Assembly: GCA_963980215.1 (NCBI GenBank)
Contig: CAXBYZ010000004.1
Coordinates: 1-54,793 of the forward strand
Reading direction: 5' to 3'
Origin: CAXBYZ01 sp963980215
GTDB lineage: Bacteria > Patescibacteriota > Microgenomatia > UBA1400 > CG1-02-47-37
DNA: 54,793 bases
Shown here: positions 46,722 to 54,774 of the stretch, piece by piece
Numbering within the stretch: position 1 is the first letter of the stretch
Layout of the letters: every line of letters begins with the position of its first letter
Notes under the pieces: generated by a model
The model's input: the letters and a program-made list of their open reading frames with translations, nothing else
Database searches by the model: none
Told to the model about the DNA's origin: nothing
Made by a program: the position numbers and the translations under genes

Positions 46722-47794
46722 TATTTAGCTTGAATTTTTATAGGAGGAATTATCTCTCCCTTGGCTTCGAGTTTGATTATATCAAAGCTTTGATCTTGGT
46801 GCTCGGAAGCGATTTGGTAAACCCCGTCGGGTAAGGGGGTGGCGATAAAAAATTGACCCAACTTGTTGGCTCTTAGGGCTCGAACAGGGAGATCCTTACT
46901 ATCCCTAATTTCGATAATGACATTGGGAATAATTTTGCCGTTTTTGTCTAGAGTAATGCCGGAGATGAGATTCGGTTTAGTTGGCTTTTGAGGCATGATG
47001 TAGTCACCGGTAAACGAAGCAGGAGTGGTTTTTTGCTGGACTACTGGTTTTGGTTGAATTAAAACGGTTTTTTTAACTATGGGCGAAGGTTTTGATTTTT
47101 TAGTTGATTTGAGGTCATTTGTCTTCAAGTTATTATTAATAGTTGGGGTTGGGTGAACTTTGGTTGGCATGGCTGCGGTTGTGGTTGATTGAATTGGTTT
47201 GGTGGCGTGAGGGAGGAGACACATCTGGGGGTGGTGAAGTTTTCTAACCCTAACACCATTAATTTGAGAGTTAATTACTGGAACAAGTTCGGTTTCGGTA
47301 ACAGTGGGTAGTTTTTTGGAGCTAGAGTCAAGGGCGCCAAAAAGGTTTTTGATGTAGTCTAAGTATTTTTGTTCTGATTGATCAAAGATAGTGGCGGGGG
47401 TTTGGGGAAGTGTTTTTAAGTAGTCTTGAAGTTGAGTGGACAAGTGTTGGGATTGTTGAGAATCTGTTGAGGCTACTTTGAGGGGAGAGAAAATATCTAG
47501 AGTTTTGGGAGAGGCTTTGAAGATAAATTGAGTGGGGGCGTAGATAGATTTGAAAAAATTGATGATCCACTTATCTAGGGGGCGTTCTTCAAAAGGAATA
47601 AAGGCTAAGGCGAAACCAAAAAAGGCTGTAAGGGGTCCGAGCATCCATTTGAATAGAAAAAACATTTTGGAAGAAAAAATAATCCAAGCTAAAACAATGC
47701 CAACGGCCAATTCGGAGAATTGTTTTAAGGTCATGTCTCCGACTAGGTGAAACTTATAGCCGGTGACGTGCTGGGGAATGGGATGTTGTTGCAT
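46721..47794 (-). CDS. PrgI-family (VirB3-like) membrane protein with a long tail
   Basis: A 357-residue protein. The N-terminal 95 residues are PrgI: MQQHPIPQHVTGYKFHLVGD, TLKQFSELAVG, two transmembrane helices (about 30-50 and 52-70), FIPFEERPLDKWIINFFKSIYAPTQF. PrgI is a VirB3-like T4SS component. The rest is a Pro/Thr/Lys-rich linker and a C-terminal beta domain (about 275-357, SGITLDKNGKIIPNVIIEIRDS ...) resembling a carboxypeptidase-regulatory-like fold. A strong promoter lies upstream. Confidence 0.85.
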   Translation of the reverse strand: MQQHPIPQHVTGYKFHLVGDMTLKQFSELAVGIVLAWIIFSSKMFFLFKWMLGPLTAFFGFALAFIPFEERPLDKWIINFFKSIYAPTQFIFKASPKTLDIFSPLKVASTDSQQSQHLSTQLQDYLKTLPQTPATIFDQSEQKYLDYIKNLFGALDSSSKKLPTVTETELVPVINSQINGVRVRKLHHPQMCLLPHATKPIQSTTTAAMPTKVHPTPTINNNLKTNDLKSTKKSKPSPIVKKTVLIQPKPVVQQKTTPASFTGDYIMPQKPTKPNLISGITLDKNGKIIPNVIIEIRDSKDLPVRALRANKLGQFFIATPLPDGVYQIASEHQDQSFDIIKLEAKGEIIPPIKIQAK

Positions 47795-47808
47795 AAGTTA
47801 CTAACTTC

Positions 47809-47837
47809 ATTATATGGAGGCTTTTTAATATTGACAA
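47809..47837 (-). promoter_or_regulatory. Promoter of prgI-virB4 unit
   Basis: Minus strand TTGTCA (47832-47837), 17-bp spacer, TATAAT (47809-47814), 14 nt before the prgI ATG. Confidence 0.7.
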
Positions 47838-47848
47838 GAAAAGAGAAA

Positions 47849-48880
47849 CTAAATTGAAGTTTTTATTATTTGTCCATAAAAATTTATGGCATAAAGTTGA
47901 CCATCTGCGTATCCTAGAATTGATCGTAGAGTTTTATCTTTAAGAGAGGGAATTGCCTTAAAGATGGGGTTGGTGGTTAGTGGGGTAATGGTTGCTTGGA
48001 CAACCCCTTCATTGGAGTTTTTGAGAATAACCAACTCGGAGTCATTGATCCAGTAGACACCCAAGGCCTTTTTTATATTTAGAGTTTGTTCAGAGAGATC
48101 AGGTAAATTAATGATGGAAAAAGATTGAGAGGAAATAGTACAAATAGAAATTTTATTTGGAGAAGTAAAGTAGCGATTGGCATTTTTTGTAAAAGTAGTG
48201 GTTGATGTGGGGAGGTTATAGATAGATACTTGACTTAAATCCTCTCCATCAGCATAAGAAAACAATAAAATATTTTGACTTGAGAGAACCTCTAGATCAG
48301 TGGCTGTAGTAGTAGTGAGTTTTTTTGGAATAGGATTTTCAAGAGAAAGGTAGTATAGGTCAGTAGTTCTTTTTATGACATTTAAGTTAGCTAAAAGATA
48401 AAGCTCGGCGGAGTTTGAGCTAAAAGAAACACTAACTATAGGAGAGATATTTTTAAGGTCAATTGTTTGATTTTGGTTGTTATTGAGGTTTTTGATTATA
48501 AGATTATTTTTGTTTTGTTTATCAATGATTGCCAAACTAGAATTGAGGTGAGAGAAAGATTCAACAGGTTTTGAATAAATTGTGGTGGTTTCTTCGGGGG
48601 TAATTTTAATTAGAGAGCCATCTATTTGATTGATCGCATAGAAAAGGTTTGGGGCGGAAAGATTAATAGAATTAAAGTTGGGGGGTTGATTGACCTTAAT
48701 AATTGATATGTCATTGAGGGGTGTGGGGGTGGACTGGAGAGGGGGAGGGGCAAGCTGCTGGTTTTTTTTATTAGAAAAGATAATTAAAAATAAAATAGTT
48801 ATTAGTAAGAAAATAAATACAATAATTAAGCCAATTTTAGGCCTTGAGTGTTGGTGTAAATTTGTGATTATGGGTTGCAT
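47849..48880 (-). CDS. Membrane-anchored beta-propeller-like protein
   Basis: A 343-residue protein. A single transmembrane helix (about 17-36) and a Pro-rich spacer lead to a domain of repeated beta strands (FYAINQIDGSLIKI, LAIIDKQNKN, LYLLANLN, LYAINFYGQIIK), suggesting a beta-propeller. I do not recognise a named family. It overlaps the upstream M23 gene by 13 nt, so it belongs to the secretion locus. Its function is unknown; a sensor or structural role outside the membrane is possible. Confidence 0.65.
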   Translation of the reverse strand: MQPIITNLHQHSRPKIGLIIVFIFLLITILFLIIFSNKKNQQLAPPPLQSTPTPLNDISIIKVNQPPNFNSINLSAPNLFYAINQIDGSLIKITPEETTTIYSKPVESFSHLNSSLAIIDKQNKNNLIIKNLNNNQNQTIDLKNISPIVSVSFSSNSAELYLLANLNVIKRTTDLYYLSLENPIPKKLTTTTATDLEVLSSQNILLFSYADGEDLSQVSIYNLPTSTTTFTKNANRYFTSPNKISICTISSQSFSIINLPDLSEQTLNIKKALGVYWINDSELVILKNSNEGVVQATITPLTTNPIFKAIPSLKDKTLRSILGYADGQLYAINFYGQIIKTSI

Positions 48881-51366
48881 TGTTCGGCGAGACTACATTT
48901 ATTAAGATGAAATTTTGCTTCAAGGTCTTCTGGGGCACAAACAGGGTTACCCCCTTCGTAAATCTCGAAATGAAGATGTTCTGGGGTAGTAGTAGCGTTT
49001 AGTCCGGTTTTATCGGTGGTGGCAACTACTTGGCCGACGGAGACTGACTCACCAGCCTGAACGTAAAGGGCACAGTTGTGGGAGTAGTAATAGGTTCGAC
49101 CATCTTTACCAACAATTGAAAAGTTAATTCCAGCGTTTTTATGGTTGAACTCAACATGGCCAATAACACCAGACACGTATGCAATAACTGGAGCACCGAC
49201 AACTTGATCTGATCCCGTCATGCCAACACCAAAGCCAATGTCGGTGGCCCAACTGGCGTCTCCCCAATGAGTGCAGGAAAGCCAATAATCAGAGCGAGCA
49301 ACAGGAAAGGCATATTGGCCATCATCAGAAAAAAGAATACTGCCTGGGGTGGGTGGAGGTTGGTCAGATAAAGCGCATTCGTAGGAAATTTTTTCTGAGG
49401 AGTTTTCTTCTGAAGAAGGGGATTGATGAAATGAGTCTTCAGGGGTAAAAGGGAGAAAAAAAGCGGAATTGATGGTTTGTTGTTGTTGGTGAATTATTAG
49501 AGCGGTGGGGATGATGGCACCGCCGATGCCGACTAAGGTTAAGCTGGTGGCAGTGGCGGCAGCGGCGGTGCCGGAAAGAGAAGAGAAAAACCCGGATATT
49601 GCCGAGCCTGCAGAACCAACAATGGCAGCGATATTGGGAAGATTATAGCCAAAGATTGCTCCTAAGGAGGTGCCGATGAGGCCGCCGGCAAAGAAGCCAA
49701 CAACGGTTCCAAGTCCAGGAAGAATCAGGGTGCCAATAAAGGCCCCTAAAAGAGAGCCAGCGAACCCCCAAAGACTACCAAAAAGGGCGGCGCTTAAAGC
49801 TTTAAGGGTGCTTAAAAGGGTTTGAAGGGCTTTGGCGCCAGCACCGGCCGAGTCGCCATATTGAGACTCTTTTTCTCTTTTTTCTTTGAGTTTTCTTAAA
49901 GTGGATTTAAAAAATGAAAAGGCAAATTTTAAGACGACTAAAGGGATGCCAATACCGCTGGCGGTGCCAAGAATTGTGCCCCCAAGGTCGGTGAGGAACT
50001 TGATACTTAATTTTTTACCCAACCAGGCAATACTGCGACCAGTTTGTTTGATTGTCCAAGCACCAACCCTTTTTCTAATTCCATTCGGACTCCATTTATT
50101 CCAAAAAGATTTGGTTTTCATTCTGGCTAAACGGAGGCGGGCAATGCGATGACGACGCTCAGGAGTTTTAACTTTGGCGCTTCTAGCCCATGATTTTACG
50201 TCCTTTTTAACCTTGCTTTTAACACTACTGACGGCATTATTAAACCTCATTCTGGGGGCGATAGCCCAGCCAAGAGGATTGGTTTGTTTAAATTCACTCA
50301 CGGCTTTGGTAAAGTCTTTATAGTGACCATCGACTTTGGTATAAAAATTAAAAGGATGTTCGAGAATTTTATTGGCACCGATTAAGGATTTTTGATGAGC
50401 TTTGTAGATGGGGTGATAGAGTTTTTGGGCAACAAAGACTTGAGGCTTGAGAGTGGCAGCAGAGAGATGGCCGGAGAGCCCCATTTGATGGGTAGGGTCG
50501 GTGGGTGTAGAAACAAGGTCGTGAATTCTTGAAACTTCAGTTTGGAGGTCTTTAGAGAGGCGTTCATCAGCTGAGGAAAAACCGGACTTGGTATAAGCAA
50601 GAGCGAGGGGGGAGACACCCATGGCATTTGCTTGGCGAATAGTTTTGGCATCGACTCCCGGCTTGAAAGGGGTAAAGGGGGTGGTTCGGGGAAGGGGGTC
50701 GGTAGAAGCTTGAACATAGTGATGGACTTGGTCGGTATTTTTGAGTAAAGTGTTGGCAAATTGGGCAACCACAACCTGATTTAAACCAAATTTATCAGAT
50801 TGAGCGGCCAAGTCTTTGATGGCCTGGTTGATTCTATTGGGAGTTGGATGATTGATAATGTCTGGCTGGTTTCTTAGGTGTTGAAGCATTTGAGAAGCTT
50901 GTTCCGGTTTGATACCAAAGTCACTTTCTAAGCCTTCAAGAAGTTGGGTGGCAAGAACTTCGCTATCAAGAGGTTTTGGAGTCTTTTTGGCGGCGGCTTT
51001 GGCGGCGTTTTGGGCGTCTTCGTTAGTGAGGTTTTCTCCGATGGATGAGGCAATTTGGTCGCGAATTTTTTGAGGAATTAGATTATTAAACTTGTTATTG
51101 AATTCTGCCTCTCTTTGAATGGCTTTGGCTATGGCTAGCTCTTTGGCATCTTGATAGCTTTCTGGGTCAAGATTGGGGGTTTGTTTGAGTTCCTGAATAA
51201 CTTGATGGCTAATTTGATCTGAGACCTCTTGAGCCATTTGTTGGCGGAATTCTTCAGGATAGGAGCTGTCAACAATTTTTAGAATGGCGGAGCCAACTTG
51301 ATTGACAATACCATTTTTTACGAGATTTAGGTAGTAATTTGAGCGAGAAGAATCTTGGTCGGGCAT
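48868..51366 (-). CDS. Large T4SS-associated membrane protein with C-terminal M23 peptidase domain
   Basis: An 832-residue protein. The N-terminal 400 residues are mostly helical and Gln/Ala-rich. Then come basic segments and a cluster of Gly/Ala-rich transmembrane helices (about 455-500 and 535-640, with GLGTVVGFFAGG). The C-terminal region is a LytM/M23 domain with the HLHFE motif near residue 797 and the YYYSHNCALYV segment. It could open the cell wall for secretion, like VirB1-type enzymes (inference). A TATACT lies 10 nt before the ATG. It is preceded by a family-D element and the RAYT gene. Confidence 0.8.
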   Translation of the reverse strand: MPDQDSSRSNYYLNLVKNGIVNQVGSAILKIVDSSYPEEFRQQMAQEVSDQISHQVIQELKQTPNLDPESYQDAKELAIAKAIQREAEFNNKFNNLIPQKIRDQIASSIGENLTNEDAQNAAKAAAKKTPKPLDSEVLATQLLEGLESDFGIKPEQASQMLQHLRNQPDIINHPTPNRINQAIKDLAAQSDKFGLNQVVVAQFANTLLKNTDQVHHYVQASTDPLPRTTPFTPFKPGVDAKTIRQANAMGVSPLALAYTKSGFSSADERLSKDLQTEVSRIHDLVSTPTDPTHQMGLSGHLSAATLKPQVFVAQKLYHPIYKAHQKSLIGANKILEHPFNFYTKVDGHYKDFTKAVSEFKQTNPLGWAIAPRMRFNNAVSSVKSKVKKDVKSWARSAKVKTPERRHRIARLRLARMKTKSFWNKWSPNGIRKRVGAWTIKQTGRSIAWLGKKLSIKFLTDLGGTILGTASGIGIPLVVLKFAFSFFKSTLRKLKEKREKESQYGDSAGAGAKALQTLLSTLKALSAALFGSLWGFAGSLLGAFIGTLILPGLGTVVGFFAGGLIGTSLGAIFGYNLPNIAAIVGSAGSAISGFFSSLSGTAAAATATSLTLVGIGGAIIPTALIIHQQQQTINSAFFLPFTPEDSFHQSPSSEENSSEKISYECALSDQPPPTPGSILFSDDGQYAFPVARSDYWLSCTHWGDASWATDIGFGVGMTGSDQVVGAPVIAYVSGVIGHVEFNHKNAGINFSIVGKDGRTYYYSHNCALYVQAGESVSVGQVVATTDKTGLNATTTPEHLHFEIYEGGNPVCAPEDLEAKFHLNKCSLAEQCNP

Positions 51367-51376
51367 AGCTATAATT

Positions 51377-51382
51377 AGTATA
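51377..51382 (-). promoter_or_regulatory. -10 of the M23/T4SS protein gene
   Basis: TATACT on the minus strand, 10 nt before the ATG at 51366. A leaderless or very short leader is expected. Confidence 0.4.
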
Positions 51383-51405
51383 GCAGAGGAGGGGTTGTTC
51401 GGCTC

Positions 51406-51433
51406 ACATGAAGGTTACGAACCTTCATGTAGA
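51406..51433. repeat. Family-D element 1 (downstream of RAYT gene)
   Basis: An 11-bp stem ACATGAAGGTT / AACCTTCATGT with loop ACG, followed by AG so that TGTAG closes the element. It begins just after the RAYT stop codon side. It is identical to the copy at 52124-52150. Confidence 0.85.
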
Positions 51434-51435
51434 AA

Positions 51436-52062
51436 CTATTCTAAGGATAGCTTTGTAAGTTTTTGGGCTATATTTTCTTTGGTGGGGGAGGAAAGAAAAC
51501 TTGAATAATTCTTGGTTAGTTTTAAGACATATTCCGGATACAGCCAGTCTGTGGGATCGGTTTTTTTAAGATATTCTGGTAGAGAAGAATATGAGGTTTT
51601 GTGGAGATGAATGTATTTTGAGAGTTGCAATAACTGTTCACTGGAATCAACAACTACATTTTTGTAGCGACCCTGGAAGATAGCGCCGGAATGTTTGTGA
51701 TGGCTTTGAAAGTACATGGCATAGGTAATCATTAATCTTCGCATAAGATTAGAAATGTTGGTTTTATTGTCTGCAGTGGGCATGGGTTTTAAAATGAAGT
51801 GAAAGTGGTTGGGCATGAGACAGTAGGCAACAATTCTAACGGAGTCAACATGAAGGTTACGAACCTTACTGTAGGGTTTTTGGACGGTGTCTTTGTAGGA
51901 GAAATATTTGGCAGTAGGGAATTTTAGGTAGTAGATGAGAATTTCAATGAAAGTGTCGTAATCTTTTTTGTCTTTAAAGATTTTATGTTTGTAAGCACCA
52001 CGATTAAAGATGTGATAAAAATGTTGAGGTCTGAAATTTCTATTGTAATACTCACTGGGCAT
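51436..52062 (-). CDS. REP-associated tyrosine transposase-like protein (RAYT, Y1/HUH fold)
   Basis: A 208-residue protein of the Y1 transposase superfamily. The family pattern starts with FYHIFNRGAYKHKIF, the HUH metal motif is in CLMPNHFHFIL (residues 81-91), and the SGAIFQGRYKNVVVDSSEQLLQLSKYIHLHK segment follows; the catalytic Tyr is probably in the latter (KYIHLHK). Such proteins nick DNA at palindromic REP hairpins. Four family-D hairpins surround or interrupt the gene, one of them in frame at residues about 64-72 (KVRNLHV). A TATACT is 7 nt before the ATG. It lies between T4SS-type genes. Confidence 0.88.
   Translation of the reverse strand: MPSEYYNRNFRPQHFYHIFNRGAYKHKIFKDKKDYDTFIEILIYYLKFPTAKYFSYKDTVQKPYSKVRNLHVDSVRIVAYCLMPNHFHFILKPMPTADNKTNISNLMRRLMITYAMYFQSHHKHSGAIFQGRYKNVVVDSSEQLLQLSKYIHLHKTSYSSLPEYLKKTDPTDWLYPEYVLKLTKNYSSFLSSPTKENIAQKLTKLSLE
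51848..51875. repeat. Family-D element 2 (inside RAYT gene)
   Basis: AAGGTT-ACG-AACCTT with the subtype ending ACTGTAG. It is in frame and codes for KVRNLHV on the minus strand. It is identical to the copy at 52078-52105. Confidence 0.82.
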
Positions 52063-52069
52063 TAATTTA

Positions 52070-52075
52070 AGTATA
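52070..52075 (-). promoter_or_regulatory. -10 of RAYT gene
   Basis: TATACT on the minus strand ends 7 nt before the RAYT ATG and begins 2 nt from a family-D element. The -35 position falls inside the element. Confidence 0.4.
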
Positions 52076-52077
52076 GC

Positions 52078-52150
52078 ACATGAAGGTTACGAACCTTACT
52101 GTAGCGCGAGGGCTTGGGGTGTTACATGAAGGTTACGAACCTTCATGTAG
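52078..52150. repeat. Family-D elements 3 and 4 upstream of RAYT
   Basis: Element 3 (52078-52105) ends ACTGTAG; element 4 (52124-52150) ends CATGTAG. Both have the same orientation as elements 1 and 2. Element 4 supplies the final codons and the TAA stop of the gene at 52133-52474. Confidence 0.85.
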
Positions 52151-52474
52151 GAGCTGGTGCTTGAGGGCTTCGACTTCTTCTTTTGATTGGGTCTCGTCGA
52201 TTTTGACTAGAAGTTTGTTAAAGATTTCATTTTCGGCGTTGGTGAAGTCTTTTTTCTCGTAGTTGGCTTCTCCTTTGGTCATCTCATCAAACATTTGGTC
52301 TTGCTTGGCTTTGACCAGAACTTGATAGCTCATGGAGATAGCTTGCCAACATTGGGTGGATATTAAGAACTGCTGAGATTCTGACATTGAAGGTAGGGCA
52401 TCTAAAACTTTTTGTTTGGTTTTATTGTTTAAGGGAGTAATGGTAACTAGTTGTTTTAAAGAGATTGGCAACAT
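52133..52474 (-). CDS. Hypothetical protein (113 aa), T4SS locus
   Basis: A mostly helical 113-residue protein with no recognised domain, beginning MLPISLKQLVTITPLNNKTK. It starts 3 nt after the stop of the 741-residue gene upstream, so they are co-transcribed. Its last residues (HEGS) and the stop codon are encoded by family-D element 4, so the original C-terminus may be truncated. Acidic overall, with a Lys/Glu-rich middle. In CPR T4SS loci such small proteins are frequent but uncharacterised. Confidence 0.6.
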   Translation of the reverse strand: MLPISLKQLVTITPLNNKTKQKVLDALPSMSESQQFLISTQCWQAISMSYQVLVKAKQDQMFDEMTKGEANYEKKDFTNAENEIFNKLLVKIDETQSKEEVEALKHQLLHEGS

Positions 52475-52477
52475 ATT

Positions 52478-54703
52478 TTAAATAAATGATGATTTATATT
52501 GTTCTTGCTGTTCTTGGCTTAAGTTTTGGGCTAGGGGGGGCAAGCTGCCGAAGATGGCATATAGAACAGCTAAGTCCATGCCGTGAACTGAACTAGGGTT
52601 GGCTAAAATATGAGCTTTTAATTTATCGCTATTGCCCTTGCTAAATTTGTCTGGGCTTGTTCCTTCGGAAATATCTTTAACTTCGTCTTGAGTGGGTTGA
52701 GGTAGATCAGCGCTGTCTATCATATCTTTGGAGTATGGATTTTGTTTTAAGCCGGCTAAAGAAACAGCTCCAAGTTCGGCCAATTTGTCTTTGCTGATAT
52801 TCTCTCTTTTGTAGGTTTGCACAGCCTGATCTCTTAATTCTTTTTGAGCCTCAGCAACTCTCTTTTTAACCTCAGTGTTTTTTAGGGCTAAGTTTTTAGA
52901 GTTAGTCATCAAAGTGGAGTAATGAGTATTACTTGGAAGAGGAAGATCATTAACTAAGTAATTGTCTAAGTGAAATTTGGTGTAAGCATCTATGTTATTA
53001 AGACTCATAGAAATACCTGATGTTTTGATGTCATCGATGGCATCTATTCGAGCTTGAGCGTTGGCCAACACGTGGTAATGTTTAAGAACTTCTGGATCGT
53101 CATCGCCAAGCTCAGTTTTTATTTGATCTTCAGCTTGAGCTTTATATTTTGAAAGATCTTCTCTGTCAGAAACATCTTTTTTGTAGTCTAACGGATCTTT
53201 ACCCTCTTTAAATTGAGGTTTGCCAGTGGTTGGGTCAAGAATAAGCGTGCCATCTTCGTTGTGTTTAAAGAAGGTGGTGATGGCGGTTGAGATGTCTGTC
53301 TCAGTGGCTTTTTGGCCTTTGAGTTGGTCTAATTTTTTGCCGTGAGCAATAAGAGTGGCAAGTTGTTTAGGGTTGGCTTTAGAGAGGTCTAAATTTTCAA
53401 ATTTTTCTAGAACCGGTAAAATTTCTGACTCTGAACTGATTTGGTCAAGTCTTCGTAAAAGTAGGGTGTGGGCGGCGTCGATTTTTAGAGTCCAAGGGCC
53501 ATCTTTGAGTTGATTTATGATGCCTGTAGATTCTCCTGCAACTAAAGCAACTCTTTGAGGGTCGGTTAGAGTATCAAGAGCTTTTAGAAAGGCTTCGGGG
53601 GAGGAGGAGTCTGGATTAAGAGTGATTGGCAGTCCTAAGCTGTTTAAGTAGGTGGATAAGTCTTTAAAAGAGGTGGGGTCATTTAAGGCGACGGAGATAA
53701 TGGTTTCGTAATCGGAAGCTTGAGACGAGGTAAGGTCTTTATGGATGTATTTTCTATAGTCGTCTAAAGAATTGATATCGGCGGCGGTTTCGGCGTGTCT
53801 TTGAAAACCGCCTTTTCGAAGTTCGGCTAGGCTGTCTTGAGAACAAGCTTCGGCGATGCCAGCAAAGCCTTTGTTTTTGGCTTGTTCAATGAGAGCGGTT
53901 TTGCCACTGACTTCGGAAGCCTCACTAGTAATTAACCTTTCTAGGTTGGTGCTAGTGCCGGCTTCGATAAAGGCAAGTAGGGCTTTAGTTTCGGCTGGTG
54001 TGGTTCTTAAGTCAAATTTAGCAATTCTTTCAGGAGTTAGGCCACCCATAAAGTTTAGTTGTTTGTTTTCACTTTTTTTTGATAATCTAAAATTTTCTGG
54101 TTGAACGTGGCCAAACCAGCGATCCCTCATAGCTAATTGAAGGCTTAATCGTCTTAATATTCTAAGATTACTGATGGGAATGATGGCTCCACGAAAAAGT
54201 TTGTGTTCGTTTTGGAGGTGCTGGCGGGTGAGTAGAGCAAGTTCTTGAGGGTCTGATTCTCTGTTAAGACTAATTTTCCCTAAGCCTGCTTTCCATTTTG
54301 ATTCGCCGGAGTAAGCTCTGATTAAGAAGTTATTAATATCGTTTTGAGAATTAAATGTACCGCCGGTAAGGGTGGTAATTTCGGCGGGGGGGTAACCGTT
54401 TTGACCAAAGACGGTTAGAAAAGCCAAGAGTCTTTTGGTGTTTTCTGGGTCACCATCAAAATTATCTTTATTGTTTTGAAGCTCAATGATTCTTTTTTGA
54501 AAGCCGGTGAATTCTTGGCCGGTTTTTTTCTGATCTTGATCCCAAATAGTAACAACTCTTTCTATTAGAGATTTTTGGCGCTTGTGGATTCGACTAACAT
54601 TAACTTCGCGGTTTCCCGTTTTCCCATGAACATTATAGAAATCCTTAACCTCAGCCTTTCCGGATCGGGGAGCTTCGGATATTTGAGGAACAACTTTGGT
54701 CAT
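52478..54703 (-). CDS. Large hypothetical protein at the head of the T4SS-like operon
   Basis: A 741-residue, largely helical and hydrophilic protein without signal peptide or membrane helix that I can see. No domain is recognised. I start at the ATG at 54703 (MTKVVPQISEAP) after a TACAAT -10. It has internal low-complexity acidic/Lys regions (about 480-560) and begins the operon leading to the 113-residue protein. It may be a cytoplasmic scaffold or substrate of the secretion machinery, but this is speculative. Confidence 0.65.
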   Translation of the reverse strand: MTKVVPQISEAPRSGKAEVKDFYNVHGKTGNREVNVSRIHKRQKSLIERVVTIWDQDQKKTGQEFTGFQKRIIELQNNKDNFDGDPENTKRLLAFLTVFGQNGYPPAEITTLTGGTFNSQNDINNFLIRAYSGESKWKAGLGKISLNRESDPQELALLTRQHLQNEHKLFRGAIIPISNLRILRRLSLQLAMRDRWFGHVQPENFRLSKKSENKQLNFMGGLTPERIAKFDLRTTPAETKALLAFIEAGTSTNLERLITSEASEVSGKTALIEQAKNKGFAGIAEACSQDSLAELRKGGFQRHAETAADINSLDDYRKYIHKDLTSSQASDYETIISVALNDPTSFKDLSTYLNSLGLPITLNPDSSSPEAFLKALDTLTDPQRVALVAGESTGIINQLKDGPWTLKIDAAHTLLLRRLDQISSESEILPVLEKFENLDLSKANPKQLATLIAHGKKLDQLKGQKATETDISTAITTFFKHNEDGTLILDPTTGKPQFKEGKDPLDYKKDVSDREDLSKYKAQAEDQIKTELGDDDPEVLKHYHVLANAQARIDAIDDIKTSGISMSLNNIDAYTKFHLDNYLVNDLPLPSNTHYSTLMTNSKNLALKNTEVKKRVAEAQKELRDQAVQTYKRENISKDKLAELGAVSLAGLKQNPYSKDMIDSADLPQPTQDEVKDISEGTSPDKFSKGNSDKLKAHILANPSSVHGMDLAVLYAIFGSLPPLAQNLSQEQQEQYKSSFI

Positions 54704-54723
54704 AATTATTTTGTTTAACAACC

Positions 54724-54753
54724 ATTGTAGTATTAAAGTCGAGATTTAGTCAA
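54724..54753 (-). promoter_or_regulatory. Promoter of the 741-residue gene
   Basis: Minus strand TTGACT (54748-54753), 18-bp spacer, TACAAT (54724-54729), 20 nt before the ATG at 54703. Confidence 0.65.
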
Positions 54754-54761
54754 TTGATTGG

Positions 54762-54767
54762 TATAAT
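54762..54767 (+). promoter_or_regulatory. -10 of the gene at the right edge
   Basis: TATAAT ends 7 nt before the ATG at 54775, the leaderless arrangement seen for other genes here. Confidence 0.45.
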
Positions 54768-54774
54768 ATGACAT

